51,368 bases of DNA from Gammaproteobacteria bacterium (GCA_029289235.1 JARFTZ010000014.1:1-51368), one strand, 5' to 3'. Shown: positions 12,101 through 24,402, numbered from the stretch's first letter. The notes: generated from the letters alone by a model not told the origin. Numbers and translations: made by a program.

Positions 12101-14494
12101 CGGCGTCAGGACGGCAGCACCTTCTGGGTCAGGCTGTCGGCCCGCGCCATTGATGCCGACGATATGAGCAAGGGTGTTGTCGGAATGCTTGAGGACATCA
12201 CCGTCGAACGCGCAGCAATGGACGAAATTCGTCGCGCGCGGGCGCTGGCCGAGGCGGCGGCCCGGACGAAGTCGGAGTTCCTGGCCAACATGAGCCACGA
12301 GATCAGGACACCGATGAATGCGATTCTCGGCATGGCGCACCTGGCCATGAATACCGAGCTGTCGCCGCGCCAGCGCGACTATCTGGCCAAGATCCGGTTG
12401 TCCGGGCAGCACCTTCTGGGCGTCATCAACGACATCCTCGATCTTTCGAAGATCGAAGCCGGCAAGATGGGCGTGGAGCGTGTCGAGTTCGACCTGGCGC
12501 AGGTACTCGACAACGTCGTCGGGGTGATCGGTGGCCGGGCCGAGGATAAGGGGCTGGAGCTGATCGTCAGGGTTGATGAGAACGTTCCGCCGTATTTGCT
12601 GGGCGATCCGCTGCGCATCGGACAGGTGCTCATCAATTACGCCAACAACGCGGTGAAGTTCACCGAATCCGGCGAGGTCACCCTCGGCGTCAGCGTCGTC
12701 GAGGCGTCGGCGGAAGAGGTCGTGCTCCGCTTTTCTGTCAGCGACACCGGGATTGGCATCGACGAGGAGCAGTGCAGACGCTTGTTCGAGAGCTTCGAGC
12801 AAGGGGATGCGTCGACGACGCGGAAATACGGCGGGACCGGCCTCGGGCTGGCCATTTCCCGGCGGCTCGCCAGCTTGATGGGCGGCGAGGTCGGTGTGGA
12901 CAGCTCCCTCGGCCAAGGCTCCGTGTTCTGGCTTGTGCTGCCGTTGGGGCGGGGTACGAGGACGGTGAGCCGGCCGTTGCTTCCCCCGGATCTCCACGGC
13001 CGTCGCGTGCTGGTCGTCGATGACAATCAGCAGGCCCGGGAAGTGATCTGCGGAATGTTGCAATCGATGAGCTTTGTCGCCGTATCCGTTGCGTCGGGGC
13101 GTGACGCGGTCGCCGAGGTGCTGCGCGCGGCGGCGGTCGGCGTTCCCTATGACGTGGTTTGTCTCGACTGGAAGATGCCGGTCATGGATGGAATCGCAAC
13201 GGCGCAGGAGCTCAGGAAGGTGATGGCCGGGCGTCTTCCGCCGCTGATCATGATCACCTCGTACGGTCGCGATGAGGTATCGCCTGCGGCCGGTGAAGTC
13301 GGCATCGCCGAATTGCTGGTGAAGCCCGTGTCGCCGTCGCAGCTGTTCGATGCGCTGATGCGGACTCTCGGTGCGGTGCCGGGCGATAGCGCGACGACGC
13401 AGTTGCCCGAAATCGAATCCCCGCTACGGGGGACGGAGGCGTCCGCCGTTGCCGGTGCGCGTGCCTTGCTGGTCGAAGACAACGAGATCAATCAGGATGT
13501 CGCTTCGGAGTTGCTGGGTCAGTTCGGCTTGCAGGCGGACATCGCCGGGAATGGTCAAATCGCCCTGGAGATGCTCGAGGATGCGCGCGGTACGGCTTAC
13601 GACATCGTGTTCATGGACATGCAAATGCCGGTGATGGACGGCGTGACGGCAACACGCGCGATCCGGAAAATGCCCCGCTACGCAAACCTCCCCATCGTGG
13701 CGATGACCGCCAATGTCATGCCCGGCGACCGCGAGCGCTGCCTGCAGGCCGGGATGAACGACCACCTTCCCAAACCGATCGATCCGGAGGAACTGCTGCA
13801 AAAACTGCTGCGCTGGATTCCGTCGCGTCCGGCGACGGTTCGGGAACGGACGGACGAAACGCCGGTGTCGATGGCTGTTACGCCGGATGAGCGGATCATC
13901 GAACGGTGCGCCGGGATCGAGGGGCTTGATGCGACGGCCGGACTGCGCCTGTTCATGGGACGATCCGCAGCCTACCTGCATGCGTTGCGCAAGTTCGCGG
14001 TCAGCCATGGGCGCTTCAATGAGCGAATTGACGAAGCCCTGAAAGCTTCTGACCGGGAGCGCGTCGGGATGATCGCGCATGGGTTGCGCGGGGTGGCTGC
14101 GCAACTGGGCGCCCGCGAATTGAGCGGCTGTGCCGAGCAACTCGAGGCGTTGGCGAAAGCGCCCGCGGACAACTGGGAAGCCGCTGCGTCCGCCGTTCTG
14201 GCGGAACTTGCGCCGCGGCTTTCGACGCTGATCGAGGCGATCAACGCCCGCTTCCCCGCTCAGGAGAAGCGGGAAAGGGAAGCGGCCCGCCAGCCCGTCG
14301 ATCAGGCGGCGCTGACCGAAGTGCGCGCGACGCTACGCCGGCAACTGCAGAACGCCGATCCGATGAGCCATGAAACGCTCAAGCAACACGCCACGCTCCT
14401 CGGTGCGGCGTGGGGCGATGCGTATGAGGAACTGGTATCGCGCGTTGACGATTTCGATTTCGACGGCGCGCTGGGTCTGGAGAAACGCTTGTAG
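9173..14494 (+). CDS. Giant hybrid sensor kinase: TM sensor, HAMP, five PAS, HisKA, HATPase, two receivers, HPt
   Basis: A 1773-residue BarA/RpfC-like tripartite phosphorelay kinase. Order: TM1 about 6-28; periplasmic sensor; TM2 about 179-203; HAMP about 205-255; a GAF-like region about 265-380; PAS repeats about 390-497, 510-622, 630-742, 776-890 and 899-1013; HisKA with MSHEIRTPMNAILG (His near 1041); HATPase with NYANNAVKFTE, DTGIGI and GTGLGLA (about 1090-1260); receivers about 1276-1399 (LDWKMPVMDG) and 1427-1549 (MDMQMPVMDG); and HPt about 1576-1690 (MIAHGLRGVAAQLG, His near 1635). PAS2 and PAS3 are close to each other, as are PAS4 and PAS5, so two internal duplications are likely. The gene converges on the ketopantoate reductase-like gene with an 11-bp gap. 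No transcriptional output partner follows it. Confidence 0.93.
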   Translation: MKKRISILVFVPIVVFVAFAALLWALLHHTLIQDRDDMFRQVSAQASRLASRLAKKAEVDLVERPGPLEDDLMLSTRLTGATAVVLLDPAGRIVLAHDSGWKGSRFDERLTTIKPERFRETTSKRAESHSGDAGSPYVDVLVPFTFPSSRAGAREQGAVFVAMDFGDALAAYQHRHFVDQLPLLAILLAFAVSLALWVFVSLVRPLRQLTDASKRLREGGDFSFSAGGFGEVRELGEAFSATVAQLDEQRRTLLAKEADLRERMKELSCLYDVFRITERDDIDTAQMFRLVAKRLPKAMRFPERCSGIIECGDTHYGPAPNGVQLWASFTGIGGQAARVGVCYPQLPGDVTGAPFLAEEIDLIDAIAVRLTGVIAHREAVAAAQDNHALIQALFNQAPDAIELVDARTLRFVEVNETSCLLLGYSRDERLLQSVIDIQAEMDADQIHAATRELIASGSMEVESFHRRKDGSVIDVRVRVRPVSRGGKDYLVAIWRDITAEKQAQSELRKLSLAVEQSPNPVIITDLDCRIEYVNAAFTRGTGYSRESVLGQNPRLLKSGKTPKATYDAMWQTLLRGEPWKGEFINRTRDGEEQIESAIIAPLRQHDGQITHYVAVKEDITARKQDEEQLRKLYLAVEQSPESIVITNLDAEIEYVNSTFLRNTGYTKDEVIGQNPRVLHSGRTPKVTFDAMWSALSRGDVWCGELINRRKDGSDYVEFATIAPVRQPDGRITHYLAIKEDITEKKRMAEELEQHRIHLEQLVERRTAELDGALQEMSALFEAASTGIVLLRERTIVQCNRRFDEMLGYAPGAQLGQPTRIWYFDEASYDETGCEIYPRMRRGEIDVREMHFRRKDGEGVWCRVSSRAINPARLDDGLVVIIDDISDEREAAEVLKQSLARQQAIFDAASAGIMLIRNRVIEHCNRRLEELTGYMPGELNGQPTRCLYADPADWAAAGQAIYSTVSRNESYIKEMLCRRQDGSTFWVRLSARAIDADDMSKGVVGMLEDITVERAAMDEIRRARALAEAAARTKSEFLANMSHEIRTPMNAILGMAHLAMNTELSPRQRDYLAKIRLSGQHLLGVINDILDLSKIEAGKMGVERVEFDLAQVLDNVVGVIGGRAEDKGLELIVRVDENVPPYLLGDPLRIGQVLINYANNAVKFTESGEVTLGVSVVEASAEEVVLRFSVSDTGIGIDEEQCRRLFESFEQGDASTTRKYGGTGLGLAISRRLASLMGGEVGVDSSLGQGSVFWLVLPLGRGTRTVSRPLLPPDLHGRRVLVVDDNQQAREVICGMLQSMSFVAVSVASGRDAVAEVLRAAAVGVPYDVVCLDWKMPVMDGIATAQELRKVMAGRLPPLIMITSYGRDEVSPAAGEVGIAELLVKPVSPSQLFDALMRTLGAVPGDSATTQLPEIESPLRGTEASAVAGARALLVEDNEINQDVASELLGQFGLQADIAGNGQIALEMLEDARGTAYDIVFMDMQMPVMDGVTATRAIRKMPRYANLPIVAMTANVMPGDRERCLQAGMNDHLPKPIDPEELLQKLLRWIPSRPATVRERTDETPVSMAVTPDERIIERCAGIEGLDATAGLRLFMGRSAAYLHALRKFAVSHGRFNERIDEALKASDRERVGMIAHGLRGVAAQLGARELSGCAEQLEALAKAPADNWEAAASAVLAELAPRLSTLIEAINARFPAQEKREREAARQPVDQAALTEVRATLRRQLQNADPMSHETLKQHATLLGAAWGDAYEELVSRVDDFDFDGALGLEKRL

Positions 14495-14505
14495 CGCCCC
14501 GGCGG

Positions 14506-15447
14506 TCACGCGCCGTGACGCGGAACTGCCGGATAGTTCTGCTCGATGCAGCTGATCATGTTGAGCAGGAGTTCGTTGACCGGGGTCGCCACGCCGTGGC
14601 GTCGTCCTTGCTCGACGACTGCCCCGGCAAAAATCTCGATCTCTGTTTTGCGATGCGCCTCGACATCCTGGAGCATCGAGGTTTTCTTCTCCGGAGCGAG
14701 ACGGTCGATGATCGGGAATATCGCGTCGATATCCTCCTCGCTCAGCGCGATGCCGATTTTCTCCGCGATCTGGAGCACCTCCCGGCAGGCCATGCGTACA
14801 CACCGGCGCGCTTCGGCACTCTTCTGGAATCTCCCGTAGGGAGCCCCCATGATTGCCGAGGTGGGGTTCATCCCGACATTCAGCATGAATTTCCACCAAA
14901 GTGCGCGCAACATGTCGTCAGGAATGCGATAGGGAATTCCCGCGCGCTCGAACAACTCCCGGACCGCAGCCACCCGCGGCGAAATCGTGGTGTTGCGCGG
15001 CTCACCGAAGACGATCGTGCCCAGTGTCTGGTATTCGATGTCCGATCCTCGCCGTCCGGCGTCTGTTTCCACCACAAACGAATACAGCGGCTGCGCAATG
15101 CCCAGTTCGCGGCCGATCACCTCTTCGCTGTCGATTCCGTTCAGTAATGACAGGATGATCGTTTGCTCGCCGACGAAGGGGCGCACCTCCGTGATCGCCT
15201 GCTGCAGTTGATGCCATTTCACGCCAATCACGATCAGGTCCGCGACCGGTGCGGCGTCTCCGGGCGCCAGAAACGAGAGGGGAAGCCGGCAGCCGTTTAC
15301 GCTTATTCCCTGGTCGCGGTAACGCCGTATTCTTTCCGGATCGGCAATGACCTTCACGTTCTCCACGCCGGTCGCGTAGAAGCGGCTCGCGTACATGCCG
15401 CCGAGGGCGCCCAGTCCGCACAGATAGACATTTTGCAGAGGTTGCAT
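14506..15447 (-). CDS. 2-dehydropantoate 2-reductase (ketopantoate reductase) family protein
   Basis: A 313-residue NAD(P)H-dependent reductase. The N-terminal Rossmann motif is seen at about residues 9-18 (CGLGALGGMYA). The C-terminal ApbA/PanE domain contains LWWKFMLNVGMNPTSA, with the Lys that is catalytic in this family. True PanE reduces ketopantoate to pantoate in pantothenate synthesis. Many bacteria carry paralogues of unknown substrate, and no other pan genes are near, so the panE symbol is not assigned. The start at 15447 (MQPLQNVYLCG) places the Rossmann fold directly at the N-terminus; upstream open frame overlaps the tRNA and is not coding. Confidence 0.85.
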   Translation of the reverse strand: MQPLQNVYLCGLGALGGMYASRFYATGVENVKVIADPERIRRYRDQGISVNGCRLPLSFLAPGDAAPVADLIVIGVKWHQLQQAITEVRPFVGEQTIILSLLNGIDSEEVIGRELGIAQPLYSFVVETDAGRRGSDIEYQTLGTIVFGEPRNTTISPRVAAVRELFERAGIPYRIPDDMLRALWWKFMLNVGMNPTSAIMGAPYGRFQKSAEARRCVRMACREVLQIAEKIGIALSEEDIDAIFPIIDRLAPEKKTSMLQDVEAHRKTEIEIFAGAVVEQGRRHGVATPVNELLLNMISCIEQNYPAVPRHGA

Positions 15448-15535
15448 CTTTTTGATCCTTGCGGCAGGGCACCGCCTGGATTCCGAAACGACAGTCGGTG
15501 GTTTGCGGATAAGTATCGTAACTTGTTGATTTTGT

Positions 15536-15623
15536 TGGCGGAAGCGGTGAGATTCGAACTCACGAACGGTTGCCCGTTGCCGGTTTTCAAGACCGGTGCA
15601 ATCGACCACTCTGCCACGCTTCC
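15536..15623 (-). tRNA. tRNA-Ser (anticodon TGA)
   Basis: Read leftward from 15623, the sequence folds into a serine tRNA: acceptor arm GGAAGCG paired with CGCTTCC, anticodon stem CCGGT/ACCGG around loop CTTGAAA (anticodon TGA), a long variable arm, a T-loop with GTTCGAATC, and an encoded CCA end. The 88-nt length fits class II tRNAs. A possible -10 (TATGAT on the minus strand, 15662-15667) lies upstream. Confidence 0.95.
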
Positions 15624-15760
15624 GTAAGTGGCTGCTCTTGGGGGAGGCTGCCGAGGCGCGCATCATAGCACGTTACATCCTGTTACTTCCGTCCTTGCAA
15701 CTCATGGGTGGCTTCTGTAGTCTTACGCGCGCATCAGTCTTAACTTTGGAGGACTACTCA

Positions 15761-16453
15761 ATGCAACCGCAATTTCAAGTAACAGGTCAGGCGACTTACG
15801 AGCGTTCCGTTCAGCAGAACAGGGTGCTGCGCAACACCTATCTGTTGCTCGCCCTGTCCATGCTTCCGACGATTGCCGGCGCGATGCTCGGCGTGCGCAT
15901 GGGCTTCTCGTTTTTTGCCGGCAGCCCGATGGTGTCGTTCCTGCTCTTCCTGGGCATCGCGTTCGGCTTCATGTGGGGGATCGAGCGGACGAAGAACTCC
16001 GGGATGGGCGTCGTTCTCCTGCTCGGCTTCACCTTCTTCATGGGGCTCATGCTCTCGCGAATCCTGCAGGTCGCCCTGGGGTTCTCCAACGGCCCGGCGT
16101 TGATCACGACCGCCGCCGGCGGCACGGGCGCGATCTTCTTCGTGCTGGCAGGCATTGCGACGGTCACCAAGCGTGATTTCAGCTTCATGGGCAAGCTGCT
16201 CTTCATCGGGTTGGTGGTGATACTGCTGGCCGCGCTGGCCAACATCTTCTTCCAGATTCCGGCGCTGTCGCTCACCATTTCCGCGGTCGCGGTGCTGCTC
16301 TTCTCGGGGTACATCCTGTACGACGTGAGCCGGATCGTGAATGGCGGCGAGGATAACTACATCTCGGCGACCCTGGCCATCTATCTGGATGTGTACAACC
16401 TGTTCGTCCATCTGCTTCATTTGCTGATGGCGCTGACCGGCGAGCGGGAATAA
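15761..16453 (+). CDS. Bax inhibitor-1 / YccA family inner-membrane protein
   Basis: A 230-residue polytopic membrane protein of the BI-1 (TMBIM) family with about seven hydrophobic segments. Bacterial members such as YccA bind and modulate the FtsH protease; others leak calcium. The family ending is recognisable (ILYDVSRIVNGGEDNYISATLAIYLD in part, near residues 185-210), including the conserved Asp-rich C-terminal loop. The start at 15761 follows a strong GGAGGA site, so the open frame upstream is not used. A clear terminator follows at 16481, so the gene is probably monocistronic. Confidence 0.9.
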   Translation: MQPQFQVTGQATYERSVQQNRVLRNTYLLLALSMLPTIAGAMLGVRMGFSFFAGSPMVSFLLFLGIAFGFMWGIERTKNSGMGVVLLLGFTFFMGLMLSRILQVALGFSNGPALITTAAGGTGAIFFVLAGIATVTKRDFSFMGKLLFIGLVVILLAALANIFFQIPALSLTISAVAVLLFSGYILYDVSRIVNGGEDNYISATLAIYLDVYNLFVHLLHLLMALTGERE

Positions 16454-16480
16454 GCACCGCGAGTTCTTCCTGAATCTGGT

Positions 16481-16510
16481 GAGGGCAGCTTCGGCTGCCC
16501 TCTTGTTTTT
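16481..16510 (+). terminator. Rho-independent terminator after the BI-1 family gene
   Basis: A perfect stem GAGGGCAGC / GCTGCCCTC with a TTCG tetraloop is followed by TTGTTTTT. It lies 28 bases after the stop codon. Confidence 0.93.
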
Positions 16511-16702
16511 CGTGCCTGCCAATCATCGCGGTACGCGAATGCCGCATGGAGCAATCACCCGCGAGACGCTTGACGTGATGTGTGACAACGCATCCGTCAG
16601 CCCGAAGCGGACGTTCTGCTTGTTGCTCCCGGTAGTGTGGTTTGCGAGGGAAACGAACGTTGCGCGTGTAAACTCCGTGCTTTACTTCCTCGGCGTATCC
16701 CC

Positions 16703-17860
16703 ATGTCCCTGAACCCCGCCTCCCGTCTCGCCAATATCGCCCCGTTTCACGTGATGGAATTGCTGGCCCGCGCGCGCCAGTTGGAACAGGAGGGGCGGGA
16801 CATCATCCACATGGAAGTCGGCGAGCCGGACTTTCCGACCCCGGCGCCGATCATCGCCGCGGCGCAGGAGCACATCGCTTCCGGGCGGGTGTTCTACACG
16901 CCGGCGCTCGGCCTGCCCGAATTGCGCGCCGCGATCGCCGACTTCTACCGGACGCGCTATGGCGTCAGCGTTCCGGCGTCGCGCGTGGTCGTCACCGCCG
17001 GCGCGTCGGCGGCGTTGCTGCTGGCGCTGGCCTGTCTTGTCGAACCCGGGAGCGAGTGGCTGGTGACCGATCCGTGCTATCCGTGCAATCTCAACTTCAT
17101 CCGCTGCTTCGAGGGGATTCCCGTCGCCATCCCGGTCGATGCCGCGAGCAACTTCCAGCCGACGGTTGCCGATATCGACCGCTACTGGAGCGGGCGCACC
17201 GCCGGTGCCTTGTTCGCGTCACCGGCCAATCCTACCGGGACGGTGTTCGACGACGTGGTGCTCGCCGGCATCGCCAGTCGCGTCCGGGAGAAGGGCGGGC
17301 AACTGATCCTCGACGAGATCTACCACGGGCTGACCTACGAGCGCGACGTGCCGACGGCGCTGCAATACGGTGACGACATTTGCGTCGTGCAGAGCTTCTC
17401 CAAGTACTTCAACATGACCGGCTGGCGGCTCGGCTGGGCGATCGTGCCTGAGCGCTTCGTCCGTCAGGTCGAAGTGCTGGCGCAGAATCTCTACCTGTCG
17501 CCGCCGACCCCCGCCCAATACGCGGCGCTGGCGGCGTTCAAGCCGGAGACGCTGGAAATCCTCGAATCGCGTCGCGCAGAATTCAAGCGCCGCCGCGATT
17601 TTCTCGCCCCCGCGCTCGAATCGCTCGGTTTCCGCCTGACCGCCAAACCCGAGGGGGCGTTCTACATCTACGCCGACTGCAGCCAGCTGACCGACGACAG
17701 CGACGCCTTTGCCCGCCGCCTGCTGGAGACGGCCGGCGTGGCGGTGACGCCGGGTCTCGATTTCGGCAAGTGCGCGCCGAAGTCCCATCTGCGGTTCGCC
17801 TACACCACGGGCGTGGAGCGGCTGGCGGAAGCGGTCGAGCGGATTCGCCGCTTCCTGTAG
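16703..17860 (+). CDS. Class I/II pyridoxal-phosphate aminotransferase
   Basis: A 385-residue fold-type I aminotransferase of the aspartate aminotransferase superfamily. Seen: GEPDFPTP near residue 38, the PLP phosphate/ring-binding region TAGASAALLLAL near 98, SPANPTGTV near 173, and the PLP-linking Lys in SFSKYFNMTGWRLGW near 236. The start at 16703 (MSLNPASRLANI) aligns with the usual N-terminus; the frame is open further upstream without a good site. The substrate could be aspartate or an aromatic or branched amino acid and cannot be decided here. It stands alone, with about 190 non-coding bases on each side. Confidence 0.9.
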   Translation: MSLNPASRLANIAPFHVMELLARARQLEQEGRDIIHMEVGEPDFPTPAPIIAAAQEHIASGRVFYTPALGLPELRAAIADFYRTRYGVSVPASRVVVTAGASAALLLALACLVEPGSEWLVTDPCYPCNLNFIRCFEGIPVAIPVDAASNFQPTVADIDRYWSGRTAGALFASPANPTGTVFDDVVLAGIASRVREKGGQLILDEIYHGLTYERDVPTALQYGDDICVVQSFSKYFNMTGWRLGWAIVPERFVRQVEVLAQNLYLSPPTPAQYAALAAFKPETLEILESRRAEFKRRRDFLAPALESLGFRLTAKPEGAFYIYADCSQLTDDSDAFARRLLETAGVAVTPGLDFGKCAPKSHLRFAYTTGVERLAEAVERIRRFL

Positions 17861-17923
17861 GCAACGTTGAACGGTGTGCCAAGGCCCGGGTGTGCCGCCG
17901 GCGCTTTCTGCGCGCCCGGTGCT

Positions 17924-17951
17924 TTGTTGTGAAAATTGCGCACAACATAAT
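17924..17951 (+). promoter_or_regulatory. Possible sigma70 promoter upstream of citrate synthase
   Basis: A -35-like TTGTTG (17924-17929) and a -10-like CATAAT (17946-17951) are separated by 16 bp, about 100 bp before gltA. The match is moderate. The remaining gap up to 18048 is AT-rich with no hairpin seen. Confidence 0.35.
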
Positions 17952-18048
17952 GCGTGGCGCGCACAAGTAGAGAATTTTCTGGAATAATCGGTTTGCTTTC
18001 CGATTCCTCCTGTTTGTTAAATTTTTCTTTACTTATACGTTAAGCGCC

Positions 18049-19338
<1,290 letters not shown>

Positions 19339-19594
19339 ACGGTTGGCGTGAATCGATAACGCAACAACCTCCTGTCGGCGGCTCCGCTGGAGCCGCCGTG
19401 CCACGCAGGTCTCGTCGGCTTTTCTTACGGTTTTTTCACTCGCGGCGAAGCCGTTCTCTCTCCGCTTCTGTGCAACTTAAACCATGATTTGGCCGAAGTT
19501 TGGTCTTGTCTATCCGAAGTAGCGTTGCCTATCATCACTCCAAACAGGTGAAGTCAGCCGACGGACATTCGTGTTCGACCATAAGGAGGGGTAA

Positions 19595-20808
19595 GTGACG
19601 GTTCGCTGGGACGATCTTTCGCCCGCCGAGATCACGGTGCTGGAGACGGTTTTCTGGTCGTCCGGCATCTCGCGTTCGGAACTCGCCGAACAATCCGGTT
19701 TTTCGCGCAGCAAGGCCAACATGGCGACGGCGGCGCTGATCGAGCGCGGCATGCTCGACGAAACCGGGCCGCAGGTCTCCTCCGGTGGCCGTCGTCCCGA
19801 AACCCTGCTGCTCTCCGCCAGCATGGGTGTCCTCGCCGCCATCGACCTCGGCGCATCGAGCGTCGATGTCGCACTGGTGGCGCCGGACATGAGCGTCCTC
19901 GCCCACCACACCGAAGCCATCGAAATCGCCGCAGGTCCGGGCGTCGTTCTTTCTCGCGTCAAGGACATCCTGCGCGACCTGCGCAAGCGCTGCAACGTCC
20001 GCGCCGAAAAGGTGATCAGCATCGGTGTCGGCGTGCCCGGTCCGGTCGAGTTCGACAGCGGTCTGCTCGTCGCGCCGCCGATCATGCCCGGCTGGGAAGG
20101 CTTCTCGATCCGCGAATACCTGCGCGACGAGTACGCCTCGCCGGTCTTCATCGACAACGACGTGAACGTGATGGCGATGGGCGAGCTGTGGCGGCTGCAC
20201 CGCAAACTGCCCAACTTTTTGGTCGTCAAGGTCGGTACCGGCATCGGCTGCGGCATCGTCTGCAACCGCATGATCTATCGCGGCAGCAACGGCTCTGCCG
20301 GCGACGTCGGCCACATCTGCGTCGATCCCGCCGGCGAGCGCTGCCATTGCGGCAACCAGGGCTGCGTCGAGATCATGGCGGCAGGCCCGGCGATTGCGCG
20401 CCAGGGCACCGAGGCGGCGAAGGCCGGCAAGAGCCCGCAGCTGGCGCAGGTGCTGGCGACCAACGGCGTGATCACGCCAGAGGACGTCGGCCAGGCAAGC
20501 CGCGGCGGCGACGTCGCGGCGAACGCGATCATCAAGCTCTCCGGCAAGCTGATCGGCCAGATGCTGGCGACCGTCGTCAATTTCTTCAACCCGTCGCATA
20601 TCTTCATCGCCGGCGGCATCTCGCATATCGGGCCGATGTTCCTCGCGGCGATCCGCCAGAGCATCTACCAGCGTTCGCTGCCGCTGTCGACGCGCCACCT
20701 GGAAATCCTCTACGCGCCGCTTGGCGACCGTGCCGGCGTGATCGGCTGCGCGGCCATGGCCTTGCAGGAAACGATGCGCGTGCGTGGCGTGTTACCCGGG
20801 GGCCAGCC

Positions 20809-20812
<4 letters not shown>
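19595..20812 (+). CDS. ROK-family transcriptional regulator of the sugar operon
   Basis: A 405-residue ROK repressor/kinase-family protein. The N-terminal winged HTH covers about 1-70 (GISRSELAEQSGFSRSKANM), followed by a sugar-kinase-like fold with an ATP-binding-type motif (IDLGASSVDVALV), GVGVPGPVEF, FIDNDVNV and a ROK zinc motif near residue 250 (CHCGNQGCVE). The start is a GTG with a strong AAGGAGGGG site 5-6 bases upstream. Its stop overlaps the ABC ATPase start (ATGA), so it is the first gene of the transport operon and probably controls it in response to the imported sugar. XylR and NagC are better-known relatives; the inducer here is unknown. Confidence 0.9.
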
Positions 20813-22273
<1,461 letters not shown>

Positions 22274-22293
<20 letters not shown>

Positions 22294-23311
22294 CGCCACC
22301 ACCAGCACGCTGGCGAACTCTCCCGCAGCCAGCCTCGCGACGAGCCAGGGCAGCCGCCTGGCGCAACGCCTGCAGGACCTCGGGCCGCTGCTTGGCCTGA
22401 TCCTGCTGTGCATTGCCGGCTGGGTGCTGAACCCCGACTTTGCGACCGCCGCCAACGTGCTCAACGTGCTAACGCGCACGGCCTTCATCGGCATCATTGC
22501 CGTAGGCATGACCTTCGTGATCATTGCCGGCGGCATCGATCTGTCGGTCGGTTCAATGGCGGCGCTGATCGCCGGCGCGATGATCCTGCTGATGAACGCG
22601 ATCGGCACGGCAATCGAATCGGCGTATCTGGTCGTCACCCTCGGCATCGTCTTCGCGCTCCTGCTCGGCGCGCTGTTCGGGCTGGCGCACGGCCTGCTGA
22701 TCACCAAGGGGCGGATCGAGCCGTTCATCGTCACCCTTGGCACGCTCGGCATCTTCCGCGCCTACCTCACCTACTTCGCCAACGGCGGCGCGATTACGCT
22801 CGACAACGCCGTCTCCGACGTCTACAGCCCGGTCTATTACGGTAGCCTGCTCGGCCTGCCGATTCCGATCTGGGTCTTCCTGCTCACCGCGCTGATCGGC
22901 GGGCTGGTGCTCAACCGCACGCGCTACGGGCGCTACGTGCAGGCGATCGGCTCGAACGAGCAGGTCGCGCGCTACGCCGCGGTCGAAGTCGACCGCATCA
23001 AGATGCTTACCTATGTCGTGCTCGGCATCTGCGTCGGCATCGCCACCGTGCTTTACGTGCCGCGCCTGGGCTCCGCCTCGCCGACAACCGGCCTGTTGTG
23101 GGAGCTGGAAGCCATCGCCTCGGTGATCGTCGGCGGCACGGCCTTGAAGGGCGGCGAAGGCAGGATCTCCGGTACCGTGATCGGCGCCATCCTGCTCTCG
23201 GTCATCAGCAACATCCTCAATCTGACCAGCATCATCAGCGTGTATCTCAACGCCGCCGTGCAGGGCATCGTCATCATCATCGTCGCCTTCCTGCAACGCA
23301 GCCGGCGATAG
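22274..23311 (+). CDS. Sugar ABC transporter permease (RbsC type)
   Basis: A 345-residue inner-membrane permease of the CUT2 family with about 8-10 hydrophobic helices after a soluble N-terminal tail of about 35 residues. Family motifs include [13 protein letters not shown] near residue 90, [11 protein letters not shown] near 160 and [19 protein letters not shown] near 290. The ATG at 22274 overlaps the ATPase gene by 20 bases. A start slightly downstream cannot be excluded, but no better ribosome site is seen. Works with the ATPase at 20809 and the binding protein at 23404. Confidence 0.93.
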
Positions 23312-23403
23312 CAAGGATTTTCATCGCAGCAGGTTTTACCCACCGCAGTAACCAGCAGTCACCAGCAATTCCGATCAATCGGCAATACAAGGAGACATCC
23401 GCA

Positions 23404-24375
23404 ATGAAATCGATTATTCGCAAACTGACGCTGACCGCCGCCGCTCTGACCACCTTCGCCGCAGTGGGCATGGCGCCCGCCACCGCCGCCGAGAAAGTCG
23501 TGCTCGGCGTCGCCATCCCCGCCGCCACGCACGGCTTCACCGGCGGCATCGTGTTCTGGGCGAACCAGGCCAAGAAAGACCTTGAGAAAGCCAATCCGGA
23601 CCTGAAAGTCATCGTCAAGACAGCAGCCAACGCCGCCGAGCAGGCCAACCAGCTGCAGGACCTGATGGCTGTGAGCAAGATCAACGCGCTGGTCGTCTTC
23701 CCGTTCGAATCCGCCGCGCTGACCAAGCCGGTCGCCGAAGTGCATAACAAGGGCGTCTACGTCACCGTCGTCGACCGCGGCCTGACCGACACCAGCGCGC
23801 AGGATGCCTACGTCTCCGGCGACAACACCGCGTTCGGAAAAATTCCGGCCGAGTATCTTGCCAAGGCGATGGGCGGCAAGGGCAATCTCGTCGCCCTGCG
23901 CGGCATCGCGACGACGCTCGACAACGAGCGCTGGGAAGCCTTCACCGGCGTGATGAAGAATCATCCGGACATCAAGATCCTCGACGCCAAATACGCCAAC
24001 TGGAACCGCGACGACGCCTTCAAGGTGATGCAGGATTACCTGACCCGCTTCAAGCAGATCGACGCGGTGTGGGCGGCCGACGACGACATGGCCGTCGGCG
24101 TCCTGAAGGCCATCGACCAGTCGAAGCGCACCGACATCAAGATAGTCTTCGGCGGCGCCGGCGCCAAGGGCATGATCAAGACGCTGATGGACGGCAAGGA
24201 CCCGCGCATCGTCGCCAACGTTTCCTACTCGCCGAAGTTCATGTACGACTCGATCAAGCTCACGGCGGAAGCACGGCTGAAGGGCGAGAAGCTCCCGGCG
24301 ACCTACATTATCCCGTCGGAACTCATCACCAGGGAGAACGCGAGCAAGTTCTACTTCCCGGATTCGCCGTTCTAG
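23404..24375 (+). CDS. Periplasmic sugar-binding protein of the CUT2 ABC transporter (RbsB-like)
   Basis: A 323-residue secreted protein. The signal peptide covers about residues 1-28 (basic start MKSIIRK, hydrophobic core, then APATAAE with cleavage after ATA). The mature part has the Peripla_BP_4 fold: VVLGVAIPAATHGFTGG, MAVSKINALVVFP, VSGDNTAFG, and WAADDDMAVGVLKAID near the sugar site. An AAGGAG site precedes the ATG by about 9 bases. The 92-bp gap after the permease has no strong terminator, so it is probably in the same operon. The sugar is not identified; the downstream isomerase and dehydrogenase suggest a cyclitol, polyol or unusual glycoside. Confidence 0.93.
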   Translation: MKSIIRKLTLTAAALTTFAAVGMAPATAAEKVVLGVAIPAATHGFTGGIVFWANQAKKDLEKANPDLKVIVKTAANAAEQANQLQDLMAVSKINALVVFPFESAALTKPVAEVHNKGVYVTVVDRGLTDTSAQDAYVSGDNTAFGKIPAEYLAKAMGGKGNLVALRGIATTLDNERWEAFTGVMKNHPDIKILDAKYANWNRDDAFKVMQDYLTRFKQIDAVWAADDDMAVGVLKAIDQSKRTDIKIVFGGAGAKGMIKTLMDGKDPRIVANVSYSPKFMYDSIKLTAEARLKGEKLPATYIIPSELITRENASKFYFPDSPF

Positions 24376-24402
24376 GAAGAAGCCAATCAAGAAGGAAGCC
24401 AC

